A DNA stretch of 17,541 nucleotides from an uncultured Clostridiaceae bacterium (GTDB lineage Bacteria; Bacillota; Clostridia; Clostridiales; Oxobacteraceae), in assembly GCA_937900065.1 (NCBI GenBank), contig CALCDS010000362.1, positions 1 through 17,541 on the forward strand. Direction: 5' to 3'. The position numbers and the translations under genes were made by a program. Below, one piece after another: positions 1 to 7,418 of this stretch (positions are counted from its first letter, which is position 1; the number at the start of each line of letters is the position of its first letter). The notes under the pieces were generated by a model. The model saw nothing but the letters and a program-made list of their open reading frames with translations. It had not been told where the DNA came from and did no database searches.

Positions 1-240
1 GTGGTTGAAGAGGTTGAAAGTAAAATACAGATTAAAAAACTCTATAAGAAGATGTCATCGGTATTGAAAGGAAGAGAAAAGATGATACTGGAGCTTAGGT
101 ATGGACTTATAAGCGGTAAAAGCAAAACACAGCGTGAGATCGCTCAGATGCTCGGAATATCAAGATCATATGTGTCTAGGATAGAAAAAAGGGCATTGAA
201 AAAACTTGGAAAGGAACTAAATCCCGAAGGCTCTAAATAA
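1..240 (+). CDS. sigK: RNA polymerase sporulation sigma factor SigK, C-terminal fragment
   Basis: This is the last 79 codons of a sigma factor, cut by the window start. It corresponds to region 4, the domain that contacts the -35 promoter element. The motif TQREIAQMLGISRSYVSRIE is the helix-turn-helix, and it is followed by a basic tail ending ALKKLGKEL. The RSYVSRIEKRALKK wording matches sigma-K better than sigma-E, which usually reads QSYISRLEKR. Sigma-K directs late mother-cell transcription during sporulation. The reading frame is open from base 1, and a full SigK has well over 200 residues, so the GTG at base 1 is probably an internal codon and not the start. In several clostridia sigK lies beside pilus genes, as here. 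The family call is firm; the SigK subtype is inferred from the short tail alone. Confidence 0.85.
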   Translation: MVEEVESKIQIKKLYKKMSSVLKGREKMILELRYGLISGKSKTQREIAQMLGISRSYVSRIEKRALKKLGKELNPEGSK

Positions 241-250
241 TCTTAGGCAA

Positions 251-270
251 ATACTAAATATATTTAGTAT
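251..270. repeat. 20-base perfect palindrome downstream of sigK
   Basis: ATACTAAATATATTTAGTAT reads the same on both strands. It starts 10 bases after the sigK stop codon and 10 bases before the terminator hairpin. It contains only A/T plus one C and one G per strand, so it could be a weak hairpin, a dimeric regulator site or chance in AT-rich DNA. No function can be assigned. Confidence 0.6.
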
Positions 271-280
271 AATCCCCTCA

Positions 281-321
281 TTAAAACCGCCGTGTTTTTT
301 ATTGCACGGTGGTTTTAATAT
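281..321 (+). terminator. Rho-independent terminator-like hairpin after sigK
   Basis: The arm TTAAAACCGCCGTG (281-294) pairs with CACGGTGGTTTTAA (305-318) across a 10-base T-rich loop. This gives a 14-bp stem with one G-T wobble. On the + strand it is followed by TATTTT. On the - strand an A/T-rich flank also follows, so it may work in both directions. It separates sigK from the pilus locus. Confidence 0.8.
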
Positions 322-334
322 TTTAAGGATGGGT

Positions 335-448
335 ATGATTATTATAGGGCCTACGGATAGCTTTGCGGAAATTGTATTTAGATGCATCGGCTGCAAAAAA
401 AAGAGGAATTATGAAAAGTATGTAGTATATAATTTCACGAAGGGGTAA
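335..448 (+). CDS. Small hypothetical ORF (37 aa) immediately upstream of pilB
   Basis: An open frame of 37 codons begins with ATG at 335, six bases after AAGG (325-328). An alternative ATG at 329 sits too close to that site. The predicted peptide starts MIIIGPTDSFAEI, contains a CIGC pair followed by KKKR, and is basic at its end. I do not recognise it. Its stop codon at 446-448 lies six bases before the pilB ATG, and the pilB ribosome binding site (AAGGGG, 440-445) is inside its last codons, so translation of the two could be coupled. It could be a leader peptide, a small pilus-associated protein or a chance ORF. The plausible start signal and tight spacing are the only support. Confidence 0.35.
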   Translation: MIIIGPTDSFAEIVFRCIGCKKKRNYEKYVVYNFTKG

Positions 449-454
449 CATGAA

Positions 455-2134
455 ATGGTGAAGAGATTATTAAAGTTGAATCTCGAAAAATTGCTTCTTG
501 ACAATGACAAGATACCATACTCGAAGTTTAAGCTATTGCTTTCTGAACAGAAAAGCACTGGCAAGAATTTGATACGGCTTATACTTGAAAAGAATTTGAT
601 GTCCTATGAGGAGATTAGCAGTATAATAGAATCCTATTTTGGTATAAAGCATGTCGACATTAAAAATATTAAAAGTTTGGATAAGAGTTTAGCGAAATAT
701 GTTCCCGAGATATGGGCCAAAAAATACGGCTCCGTGCCCATACGAATTGATGGAAGCAGTATTACGCTTGCAATGTCAGATCCCTTGAATACTGCCGCAA
801 TAAACGAGATAAAGTTTACATCAGGTTATGATATAGTGCCGGTTATGGCACCTTATCAAGATATCGAATATTTGATATGCAAAATCTATAACAGTACGGC
901 TAAAATTGAAATATCTGAAAGCTCTTTTAAAAACATGAGTTTTGCAGGTGACAATCCAGAACTTGAAGCTGTGACAAATGCTCCGGCTGTTGGATTGGTT
1001 AATTCGATCATATTGCAGGCTGTAAAAAGTGGAGCGAGCGATATACATATAGAACCATTTGAAAGCTATATAAGAGTGAGATTAAGGATCGACGGACTGC
1101 TTCAGGAAATAATGAGGTTGTCCAAGGAGTCCCATCCTGAAGTAATATCGAGAATAAAGATAATAGCAAACCTCGATATTGCTGAGAAGCGAATGCCAAA
1201 GGATGGCCGCGTCGTTATAAATGTAGACGGTAAGCCTGTAGATTTGAGACTCTCAATTGTTCCGACTATTTTTGGCGAAAAAGTGGTGATCAGGCTTTTA
1301 AACAGAGCGGATTTTCTAAAATCCAAATCTGAACTCGGCTTTGACAGCAAGGATTTAAAAAAAATTGAATCCATGATAAGGCTTCCCCATGGTGTAATAT
1401 TGATAACCGGCCCTACGGGAAGCGGCAAGAGCACGACATTATATGCTTTTTTAAATGAGCTTAACACTCTTGAGAAAAATATAATAACAATAGAAGACCC
1501 AGTGGAATATACAATGCAAGGCATAAATCAGATAAATGTAAATACAAAAATAGGACTGACATTTGCCGAAGGCCTGCGCTGCATATTAAGACAGGATCCC
1601 GATGTAATCATGATAGGCGAGATAAGGGATAAAGAGACCGCTAGGATTGCAATAAGTGCTGCAATAACCGGACATCTTGTGCTTTCGACTCTTCACACGA
1701 ATGATGCTCCAAGTTCGCCAGACAGGCTTATCGATATGGGGATACAGCCGTTTCTTGTATCTTCAAGTCTCATTGGAGTGATTGCCCAAAGGCTTGTAAG
1801 AAAAATATGCAGTTTTTGTAAGTATCAATACGAGGCAAATGAGTATGAAAAAAAGCTGCTTGGTTTAAATAGCAGCAGCATCATAAAGCTGTATAGGGGC
1901 AGAGGATGTGAAAAGTGTAATTATACAGGATACAGGTCACAGATTGCAGTATATGAAATAATGGAATTTACGCAAGAGCATAAAAGATCAATAATACAAA
2001 ATGGCTGCGGATGTGAGATAAAGGACATCTCTCTTAAAAATGGAATGAAAACGCTCATGGAAAGCTGTACTGATCTTGTGATTAACGGAGTAACAACTGT
2101 TGATGAGCTGATACGAAAAACTCTTATGTCCTAA
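455..2134 (+). CDS. pilB: Type IV pilus extension ATPase PilB (GspE/PulE family)
   Basis: This cytoplasmic hexameric ATPase powers pilin polymerisation through the PilC platform. At 559 residues it is a full-length member. The N-terminal ~150 residues form a GspE-N/MshEN-like region with two degenerate leucine-rich motifs. The ATPase core shows Walker A GPTGSGKST (319-327), the Asp box IITIEDPVEY (343-352), Walker B DPDVIMIGEIRD (381-392) and the His box TGHLVLSTLHTN (405-416). A zinc-binding tetracysteine follows: C452/C455 and C485/C488. These cysteines are characteristic of PilB/GspE and absent from PilT. The start at ATG 455 is preceded by AAGGGG nine bases upstream. A GSPII_E-type ComGA could be considered, but length, MshEN region and neighbours favour PilB. 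Confidence 0.95.
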   Translation: MVKRLLKLNLEKLLLDNDKIPYSKFKLLLSEQKSTGKNLIRLILEKNLMSYEEISSIIESYFGIKHVDIKNIKSLDKSLAKYVPEIWAKKYGSVPIRIDGSSITLAMSDPLNTAAINEIKFTSGYDIVPVMAPYQDIEYLICKIYNSTAKIEISESSFKNMSFAGDNPELEAVTNAPAVGLVNSIILQAVKSGASDIHIEPFESYIRVRLRIDGLLQEIMRLSKESHPEVISRIKIIANLDIAEKRMPKDGRVVINVDGKPVDLRLSIVPTIFGEKVVIRLLNRADFLKSKSELGFDSKDLKKIESMIRLPHGVILITGPTGSGKSTTLYAFLNELNTLEKNIITIEDPVEYTMQGINQINVNTKIGLTFAEGLRCILRQDPDVIMIGEIRDKETARIAISAAITGHLVLSTLHTNDAPSSPDRLIDMGIQPFLVSSSLIGVIAQRLVRKICSFCKYQYEANEYEKKLLGLNSSSIIKLYRGRGCEKCNYTGYRSQIAVYEIMEFTQEHKRSIIQNGCGCEIKDISLKNGMKTLMESCTDLVINGVTTVDELIRKTLMS

Positions 2135-2220
2135 TGTAAGTATAGAAATTTAGAAAGATTAGGATATCAAAAATAAAAATGATTTTTTGAAAGGACAAAG
2201 ATTTATGGGGGGAAAATTTT

Positions 2221-3276
2221 ATGGAATTTGTTGATTTGCTACACGAAACAATTAGGTGCAAAGCATCTGATTTGCATATAACGGTTGGATTGCCTCCGAT
2301 CGTAAGGATAAACGGGAGCCTTGTGCCTCTTTGTGATGAAAAGTTGACGCCGAAGGATACTGAAAGGTTTGTAAACCAAGTGCTTAACCAGGAACAATTA
2401 AAAAAATACAAAGGTTTAGGTGAAATAGATCTTTCTTATTCATTGCCTAAACTAGGAAGGTTTAGGGCAAATGTATACAGGCAGCGCGGCTCAGACGCAA
2501 TGGCACTAAGAGTTATAGGGCTTAAGATACCAACGTTGAAAGAGCTGAATTTTCCTGAAATGCTGACCGAGCTTACCAGAAAAACAAGGGGGCTCGTATT
2601 GGTTACCGGTCCTGCAGGATCAGGCAAATCCACAACTCTTGCAGCCATGATAAATCAAATAAACATGGAAAGGAATTGCCACATTATAACAATTGAGGAT
2701 CCTATCGAATTCTTGCACAAGCACGGTAAAAGCATGATAAATCAAAGAGAAATAGGACATGACTCAAAAAGTTATGAAAATGCCCTAAAGGCTGCATTAA
2801 GGGAAGATCCGGACGTGATTTTGATAGGCGAGATGAGGGATCTAAAGACTATATCAATAGCTATAACTGCTGCCGAGACCGGCCATCTTGTGCTGTCGAC
2901 ACTTCACACTATAGGCGCATCCAAGACAATAGACAGGATTGTCGATGTGTTCCCTCCCTCTCAACAACAGCAGATAAAAGTACAGCTTTCGGCAGTTATT
3001 GAAGGCATAATATCACAGCAGCTTATTGAGAAGAAGGATAAATCCGGCAGGATAGCCGCACTTGAGATATTGATCGCAACGCCTGCGATACGCAATCTTA
3101 TAAGAGAAGGCAAAACCCATCAAATCGATTCATCGGTACAGACAGGTTCAAAGTATGGTATGAAATCAATGGATATGTCACTGATCGAACTTTATAAAAA
3201 CGGGTTTATAAGCGCTGAATCGCTTATGACCTATTGCGTTGATAAGGAAATAGTCTCAAGAATGGCAAGCATTTAG
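2221..3276 (+). CDS. pilT: Type IV pilus retraction ATPase PilT
   Basis: PilT disassembles the pilus, which drives twitching motility and DNA uptake. The 351-residue length is usual. Motifs seen are Walker A GPAGSGKST (130-138), Asp box IITIEDPIEF (155-164), Walker B DPDVILIGEMRD (196-207) and His box TGHLVLSTLHT (220-230). The diagnostic C-terminal AIRNLIREGKTHQI signature (289-302) distinguishes PilT from PilB, and there is no tetracysteine. The ATG at 2221 follows a run of six G residues. The gene lies 86 bases after pilB, probably in the same transcription unit. Its presence implies a retractile pilus and not a static type II-like pseudopilus. Confidence 0.96.
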   Translation: MEFVDLLHETIRCKASDLHITVGLPPIVRINGSLVPLCDEKLTPKDTERFVNQVLNQEQLKKYKGLGEIDLSYSLPKLGRFRANVYRQRGSDAMALRVIGLKIPTLKELNFPEMLTELTRKTRGLVLVTGPAGSGKSTTLAAMINQINMERNCHIITIEDPIEFLHKHGKSMINQREIGHDSKSYENALKAALREDPDVILIGEMRDLKTISIAITAAETGHLVLSTLHTIGASKTIDRIVDVFPPSQQQQIKVQLSAVIEGIISQQLIEKKDKSGRIAALEILIATPAIRNLIREGKTHQIDSSVQTGSKYGMKSMDMSLIELYKNGFISAESLMTYCVDKEIVSRMASI

Positions 3277-3354
3277 AATGAAGTATTATTTTGGGAGTAT
3301 ATGTAGTAAATATATAGATTTATTATATGCTATTATGATCTCTAATTACATAAT

Positions 3355-3385
3355 TTGTTATTAATGCTATTGTAAGTGGTATAAT
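3355..3385 (+). promoter_or_regulatory. Possible sigma-A-type promoter upstream of pilD
   Basis: TTGTTA (3355-3360) and a perfect TATAAT (3380-3385) are separated by 19 bases in the 136-base gap between pilT and pilD. The -10 matches consensus, but the spacer is two bases longer than ideal and the -35 matches at only 4 of 6 positions. Chance occurrence in AT-rich DNA is possible. Confidence 0.35.
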
Positions 3386-3412
3386 TTGAAAGATAGGCTT
3401 TGAGGAGGAGAT

Positions 3413-4162
3413 ATGTTATTATTTGATGTATTCGTGCTTGGCTTGATTGTCGGAAGTTTTCTAAATGTATGCATATACAGGATCCCAAAGGGTGATTCGA
3501 TCGTATATCCTCACTCGCACTGCACAAGCTGCAAAAGCAAAATAAAGTGGTATGATATGATACCAGTCATAAGCTACATAATATTAAGAGGCAGGTGCAG
3601 AAACTGTGGCGGCAGGATATCGATCCGTTATCCGATAATTGAATTAGCGACCGGAGTCGTATTTGCAGCATTGTTTTTGAAATACGGTCTTACACTGGAG
3701 TTTGTCAAGTTTGCAGTGTTAGCATCATTCGTTATAGTGATAGGAATGATCGACTATTATACCACAGATGTTTATACCGTAACTATTCTTCCTGGAATAG
3801 CAGCCGGTATATTTTTCATAATTGCAGGCTATTTTAAGGGTGGCGATTTGCTTACATTTATATATGGAGCTTTGATCTCATATGGTTTGATTGCGGCAAT
3901 CATCCTTATGACCAAGGGAATGGGCTGGGGAGATGCAGAGATATGTCTTATGTGTTCTTTATTTTTAGGGCTTAAGCTTTCAATCGTGATGCTTTTTATC
4001 GCGTTTGTATCAGGAGGGATTTTAGGTACACTCCTTGTACTTTTTAAGAAGTCTTCCTTAAAAAGTGCGATATCTTTCGGGCCATTCATAAGTGGTGCTG
4101 CTATATTTGCATCGGTTTTTGGAAGAAATTTTATGGACTGGTACATTGCAAGTCTTTTTTGA
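3413..4162 (+). CDS. pilD: Prepilin peptidase / N-methyltransferase PilD
   Basis: This polytopic membrane aspartic peptidase cleaves prepilin leaders after Gly and N-methylates the new N-terminus. Its 249 residues fit the bifunctional family. The N-terminal GSFLNVCIYRIP motif (14-25) and the cytoplasmic zinc-ribbon cysteines C37/C40 and C62/C65 mark the methyltransferase part. The two catalytic aspartates expected for type IV prepilin peptidases are visible as D114 in GMIDYYTTD and D174 in the GxGD motif GWGDAEI. About seven hydrophobic segments follow the ribbon. A strong GAGGAGGAG ribosome site precedes ATG 3413. Its substrates would be the prepilins encoded from 5539 onward. Confidence 0.94.
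   Translation: MLLFDVFVLGLIVGSFLNVCIYRIPKGDSIVYPHSHCTSCKSKIKWYDMIPVISYIILRGRCRNCGGRISIRYPIIELATGVVFAALFLKYGLTLEFVKFAVLASFVIVIGMIDYYTTDVYTVTILPGIAAGIFFIIAGYFKGGDLLTFIYGALISYGLIAAIILMTKGMGWGDAEICLMCSLFLGLKLSIVMLFIAFVSGGILGTLLVLFKKSSLKSAISFGPFISGAAIFASVFGRNFMDWYIASLF
4039..4066. repeat. Perfect 10-bp inverted repeat inside pilD
   Basis: ACTTTTTAAG (4039-4048) and CTTAAAAAGT (4057-4066) are exact reverse complements around an 8-base loop, within codons near the pilD 3' end. No T tract follows on the + strand, so it is not a standard terminator. It could arise by chance from Leu/Phe/Lys codons. Confidence 0.5.
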
Positions 4163-4195
4163 AATATCCTTGCTATAAAGTGCAAACTAGATGCT

Positions 4196-4214
4196 GATGC
4201 TCAAAAATAAGCAT
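4196..4214 (+). repeat. Possible decayed right-end remnant of the interspersed repeat
   Basis: GATGCTCAAAAATAAGCAT resembles the right end of the repeat at 12583-12602 (GATGCTCAAAAAATCAGCAT), with one base missing and one substitution. It lies in the gap between pilD and pilC. No left end is apparent nearby, so it may be a remnant or coincidence. Confidence 0.25.
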
Positions 4215-4220
4215 AAAATT

Positions 4221-4249
4221 TTAATAAAAATAACTTGTACCTGTATAAT
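4221..4249 (+). promoter_or_regulatory. Possible sigma-A-type promoter upstream of pilC and the pilin genes
   Basis: TTAATA (4221-4226, four of six consensus positions) and a perfect TATAAT (4244-4249) are separated by exactly 17 bases. They lie 57 bases before the pilC start. This could give pilC, the pilin and the minor pilins a transcript separate from pilB-pilT. The -35 box is weak. Confidence 0.45.
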
Positions 4250-4305
4250 ATCAATGCACATGGTGATAATTCAAATACAAGTTTCAAAAGGTGCAGGTGA
4301 TATAT

Positions 4306-5502
4306 ATGCCAAGGTATGCTTATAAAGCTTTAAATCAATCCGGAAAAATAATAAAGGGTGCTGCAGAATATCCTGACAGTTCATATCTTATAAGCTATCT
4401 TACAAAGAACAAGCTGTATCCTATAGAAATTGCCGATGTTTCCTCTCTGCTTTATAAAAATATAGGGTTGAAATCCGTTAATGCATATGACCTAACAGTT
4501 TTCTGCAGTCAGTTTGAGGAACTTTTAAAATGCGGATTGAGCATAGCTGACAGCCTTAATATCATGAAAAAGCAATTTAAGAATAAGAAGTTTAAAAAAG
4601 CCATAGAGAGTATATCCATTGAAGTTGAAAAAGGCAAGTCATTATCTTGTGCAATGAAAAGCAGCAAGGAATATCCTGTATTTCTTGTGAGCATGATAGA
4701 AACAGGTGAAGCCGCAGGCCGTCTCGATGAAGTTATGTCTATCATGGCGCAATATTACAAAAAAAATAATGAGCTCAAGCAAAAAATGATTTCATCTTTG
4801 ATATATCCTGCCATTGTGCTTATTATATCCATATCTGTTCTAATATTTTACATTTCAAACGTTTTGCCCTTATTTATAAATATATTTGAGAGTTTCGATG
4901 CAGAGCTTCCGGCTGCGGCCAAGCTGCTTATCTCAATGGAAATTTATTTTAAAAGATACTGGTATGTTGCACCTCTTGTTTTTACGGCTTTATATTATGC
5001 TTTAAGAAAATATTGTTCAGGCGAAAGAGGGAAGTATTATGCGGCAATTTTTTTGCTTAAAATACCAGTTTTCGGATCGCTATACAGCAAAATCATAGCC
5101 TCTACATTTGCTTGCAACCTATCATTGCTTTTAAAAAGTGGCATGCCGATAACGAAAGCCATGTGCACGCTTCAGGACACTTTTAAAAATGCATTGCTCA
5201 AAAAAACTGTAAAAGAGTGTGAGGATGAATTAAGACAAGGTGGAAGATTATCTAATCCTATAAAACGCTCCGGATTATTTCCTGAAATGATGGTTGAAAT
5301 GATTTGTATAGGGGAAGAGACCGGAAATATGGACGAAATGCTTTACAAGGTATCGGAATATTATTATAAGCAGCTTAATGTTGATATGGGAAGGCTGGTT
5401 GGCATCATTGGTCCTATTATTACCATAATACTTGGAATTTTTATATGTTTCATACTGGTTTCGATGATAATGCCTGTTTTAAATATGCATGGCATCTATT
5501 GA
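4306..5502 (+). CDS. pilC: Type IV pilus inner-membrane platform protein PilC (GspF family)
   Basis: PilC is the membrane platform on which PilB and PilT act to add or remove pilin subunits. The N-terminal MPRYAYKALNQSGKIIKG is the standard PilC/GspF opening. Two T2SSF helical-bundle domains follow (roughly residues 65-190 and 265-390), each with CSQFEELLKCGLSI- or CNLSLLLKSGMPI-type motifs. Long hydrophobic segments lie near 165-190, 210-230 and at the C-terminus. I chose ATG 4306 (398 residues) over the in-frame GTG at 4291 because AGGTGA sits just upstream of the ATG and the family begins there. Confidence 0.94.
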   Translation: MPRYAYKALNQSGKIIKGAAEYPDSSYLISYLTKNKLYPIEIADVSSLLYKNIGLKSVNAYDLTVFCSQFEELLKCGLSIADSLNIMKKQFKNKKFKKAIESISIEVEKGKSLSCAMKSSKEYPVFLVSMIETGEAAGRLDEVMSIMAQYYKKNNELKQKMISSLIYPAIVLIISISVLIFYISNVLPLFINIFESFDAELPAAAKLLISMEIYFKRYWYVAPLVFTALYYALRKYCSGERGKYYAAIFLLKIPVFGSLYSKIIASTFACNLSLLLKSGMPITKAMCTLQDTFKNALLKKTVKECEDELRQGGRLSNPIKRSGLFPEMMVEMICIGEETGNMDEMLYKVSEYYYKQLNVDMGRLVGIIGPIITIILGIFICFILVSMIMPVLNMHGIY

Positions 5503-5538
5503 TGTTATGATGATAATTTGAACTTTTGGAGGCAGTAT

Positions 5539-5940
5539 ATGTCAAATCATTCAAAGCTTTTAGGATTCACGATAATAGAGCTCGTAATAGTGTTGGCAAT
5601 AATTGGAGTATTAGCCGCAGTATCACTTCCGAGGTTCGATGGATTAACAGATGAGGCCAAGAAAGCTGCTGATAAGACCTCTGCGTCGACAATAGCAAAA
5701 GCATTTGAGATATATACCATACTGTATGATAGCTCTCCCTCTCCAAAGGACCTGTGCGATTCGAAGTTGATAAACAGCGAGATACTAAAGCCCAAATATG
5801 ATAATAAAAAAACTAACAACGGATATCATGCTGCAGTCGAAAATGGCTCTGTATCCGTATATTATTCAAAAAAGTATATAAGCGGTGATTCAACAGGGTG
5901 GGGAAATTCAAACGGAGTGAGGATTTTCCCTGAACAGTGA
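5539..5940 (+). CDS. pilA: Type IV pilin, probable major subunit
   Basis: The 133-residue prepilin has the leader MSNHSKLLG, then the mature N-terminus FTIIELVIVLAIIGVLAAV. The cleavage Gly is at -1, Phe at +1 and Glu at +5. The hydrophobic N-terminal helix continues into a short globular domain. Only one cysteine is present, so the disulfide-bonded D-region loop of many proteobacterial pilins is missing, as is common in Gram-positive pilins. ATG 5539 is chosen over TTG 5518 because TGGAGG lies directly upstream and the leader length fits. It is the first pilin gene and has the most canonical helix, so it is the best candidate for the major subunit. That role is inferred, not shown. Confidence 0.85.
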   Translation: MSNHSKLLGFTIIELVIVLAIIGVLAAVSLPRFDGLTDEAKKAADKTSASTIAKAFEIYTILYDSSPSPKDLCDSKLINSEILKPKYDNKKTNNGYHAAVENGSVSVYYSKKYISGDSTGWGNSNGVRIFPEQ

Positions 5941-5956
5941 ATATATGAAGGTTGTG

Positions 5957-6427
5957 ATGAAGATTAAAAAAGGATTTATATTTGTTGAAACCGCAATATC
6001 GATCGCAATAGCGTCGATATTGCTTTTTTTCTCATCATTTAATCTAAAAAATGCTATTGACTTAAAAAGTGATATTCTGCTTGATTTAAGTGCTTCTGAA
6101 CTTTTAAGCGATATAAGGCTTGCTCAAATGAAGGCCATGGAAGAGGGCCGCATATACCATATATATCTAGACAGTCAGAAAAACTGCTACAGGATATATT
6201 ATTTTGATAATGTTGATACAAAAACATACAAGTACAAAAAATTGGCTGATTCAATACAATATGATAAAATTCATTCTACATATGAAGGCAACAAGATTTC
6301 ATTCAACAGCCGTGGGAAGCCGCTGCCCTATCCATGTACAATTTCGCTTAAAAACGATTTGGGTCACTATAGGAAGATCACTATATCTGTTGGTACCGAC
6401 TATGTAAGGGTGAATGATTCATCGTAG
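5957..6427 (+). CDS. Minor pilin / pseudopilin, FimT/GspH-like
   Basis: The class III leader MKIKKG precedes FIFVETAISIAIASILLFF, with Glu at +5. A globular part of about 130 residues follows, rich in Tyr and Lys, with an ISFNSRGKP motif resembling the FNSRG of FimT/GspH-type minor pilins. ATG 5957 (156 residues) is preferred to ATG 5945, because AAGG at 5947-5950 is suitably spaced from the former. The gene starts 16 bases after the pilin stop. It is unusual in carrying a terminator-like hairpin within codons 13-25 (5993-6030). It probably joins the tip or priming complex. Confidence 0.85.
   Translation: MKIKKGFIFVETAISIAIASILLFFSSFNLKNAIDLKSDILLDLSASELLSDIRLAQMKAMEEGRIYHIYLDSQKNCYRIYYFDNVDTKTYKYKKLADSIQYDKIHSTYEGNKISFNSRGKPLPYPCTISLKNDLGHYRKITISVGTDYVRVNDSS
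5993..6030 (+). terminator. Intragenic terminator-like hairpin with T7 tract
   Basis: GCAATATCGA (5993-6002) pairs perfectly with TCGATATTGC (6014-6023). Inside, CGC and GCG form three more pairs around an AATA loop, with a single bulged T. Seven T residues (6024-6030) follow directly. It has the shape of a Rho-independent terminator, yet it lies in the N-terminal codons of the first minor pilin, 53 bases after the pilin stop. It could partly end transcripts after the pilin gene, with readthrough when ribosomes cover the hairpin. Confidence 0.6.
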
Positions 6428-6436
6428 GTGAATTAT

Positions 6437-6919
6437 ATGGTTAAGAAAGGATTTTTATTGATCGAAATAGTTTTGGCGCTCACCGTGTTTTGCATAATTG
6501 CAATCCCTGTGTCCTCTCTTTTATTTAAAAGCAGGCAATATGGAAATTATGAGTCCGAAATTTCATGCTGCAGTTTTACAGGATCGGGTATTATGGAATA
6601 TTTGAAAAGGATCGATATTGAAAGCATCAAAGGTATAATCTCAAAGCATGACAACCCTTTGTCCCTATATTATGAATTGGACGAGGGTGAGCAATTTGAT
6701 ATACAAAAATATTTTTCGCATTCAAAGGTAAATTATGATGAAACAATTGATGAAATACTGATAAACCATGGGGATACTCTTGAAAGAGGCAATTGTATAA
6801 TCAGGGTCATATTATCAGACGATACTGCAAGAAATACTATTTTGCTGTCAGTCAGCGTATGGGGCACTGCACTTGATGATAAACTCAAAGCACATTTTGT
6901 AACATTAAGGAGTTACTGA
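6437..6919 (+). CDS. Minor pilin, PilV-like prepilin
   Basis: The leader MVKKG is followed by FLLIEIVLALTVFCIIAIPVSSL with Glu at +5, typical of PilV/GspI-type minor pilins. The length is 160 residues from ATG 6437. That start is preferred to GTG 6428, because TAGGTG sits in the right place and a five-residue leader fits the family. The C-terminal domain is divergent, and I can place it in no subfamily beyond PilV-like. It starts nine bases after the previous gene's stop, within one operon. Confidence 0.82.
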   Translation: MVKKGFLLIEIVLALTVFCIIAIPVSSLLFKSRQYGNYESEISCCSFTGSGIMEYLKRIDIESIKGIISKHDNPLSLYYELDEGEQFDIQKYFSHSKVNYDETIDEILINHGDTLERGNCIIRVILSDDTARNTILLSVSVWGTALDDKLKAHFVTLRSY

Positions 6920-6923
6920 GGAT

Positions 6924-7406
6924 ATGAATATAAAGAAGAGAGGATATTCAATAATTGAGATAGTGATCTACACCGCACTGTATGGAATCATACTCGCCAG
7001 TGTATTTAACTTTAATGCCATTTTCATAAAGAATTACAATATCGGAATCGATAAGATGAACTCATACGATGAGATGAGATTTGCACTGTCACACATGGTT
7101 CGAGAACTAAGGATGGCTGATTCCATCGATATACCAGATAATGAGTCAAATGCCTTATATATAACAATAACACAAAAAGATGATGATGGAGATTTTGAAA
7201 CCAAAAATGTAAAGTATTTCGTTGATACAATACGAAACCGTATGTATCGGAGGGTTAACGGTACCTCGAACCTTCTTTCTGAAAATATAGCCGGTATAGA
7301 TTTTAGCTGGGTTGATTATGATGAACTCCTCAAAATAGATATGATGTCCACATCTTCGAGGTATTCGCTTTCAACCCTTGTTTATACGAGAATATGCGGC
7401 AGATAG
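6924..7406 (+). CDS. Minor pilin, PilW-like prepilin
   Basis: The leader MNIKKRG precedes YSIIEIVIYTALYGIILASVF, with Glu at +5. The MRFALSHMVRELRMADSI segment (about 50-67) is typical of PilW/GspJ-type minor pilins, which usually read 'AxxxLxRDLRxA'. It is 160 residues long and starts four bases after the preceding stop. A late segment, 'ENIAGIDFSWVD', also fits PilW-type proteins. It probably belongs to the minor pilin complex at the pilus tip. Confidence 0.82.
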   Translation: MNIKKRGYSIIEIVIYTALYGIILASVFNFNAIFIKNYNIGIDKMNSYDEMRFALSHMVRELRMADSIDIPDNESNALYITITQKDDDGDFETKNVKYFVDTIRNRMYRRVNGTSNLLSENIAGIDFSWVDYDELLKIDMMSTSSRYSLSTLVYTRICGR

Positions 7407-7418
7407 GAGGAGAGATGT

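Noticed and set aside
345..372. Resemblance to c-di-GMP-I riboswitch motifs (GGGCCTA on one strand, GCAAAGCTA on the other) before pilB
   Set aside because: The two motif fragments lie on opposite strands and no paired stems or tetraloop-receptor arrangement can be drawn. A covariance-model search would settle it.
1102..1524. 140-codon open frame on the - strand opposite pilB
   Set aside because: It lies fully within the conserved ATPase core of pilB. The Walker motifs are on the + strand and it is a shadow frame.
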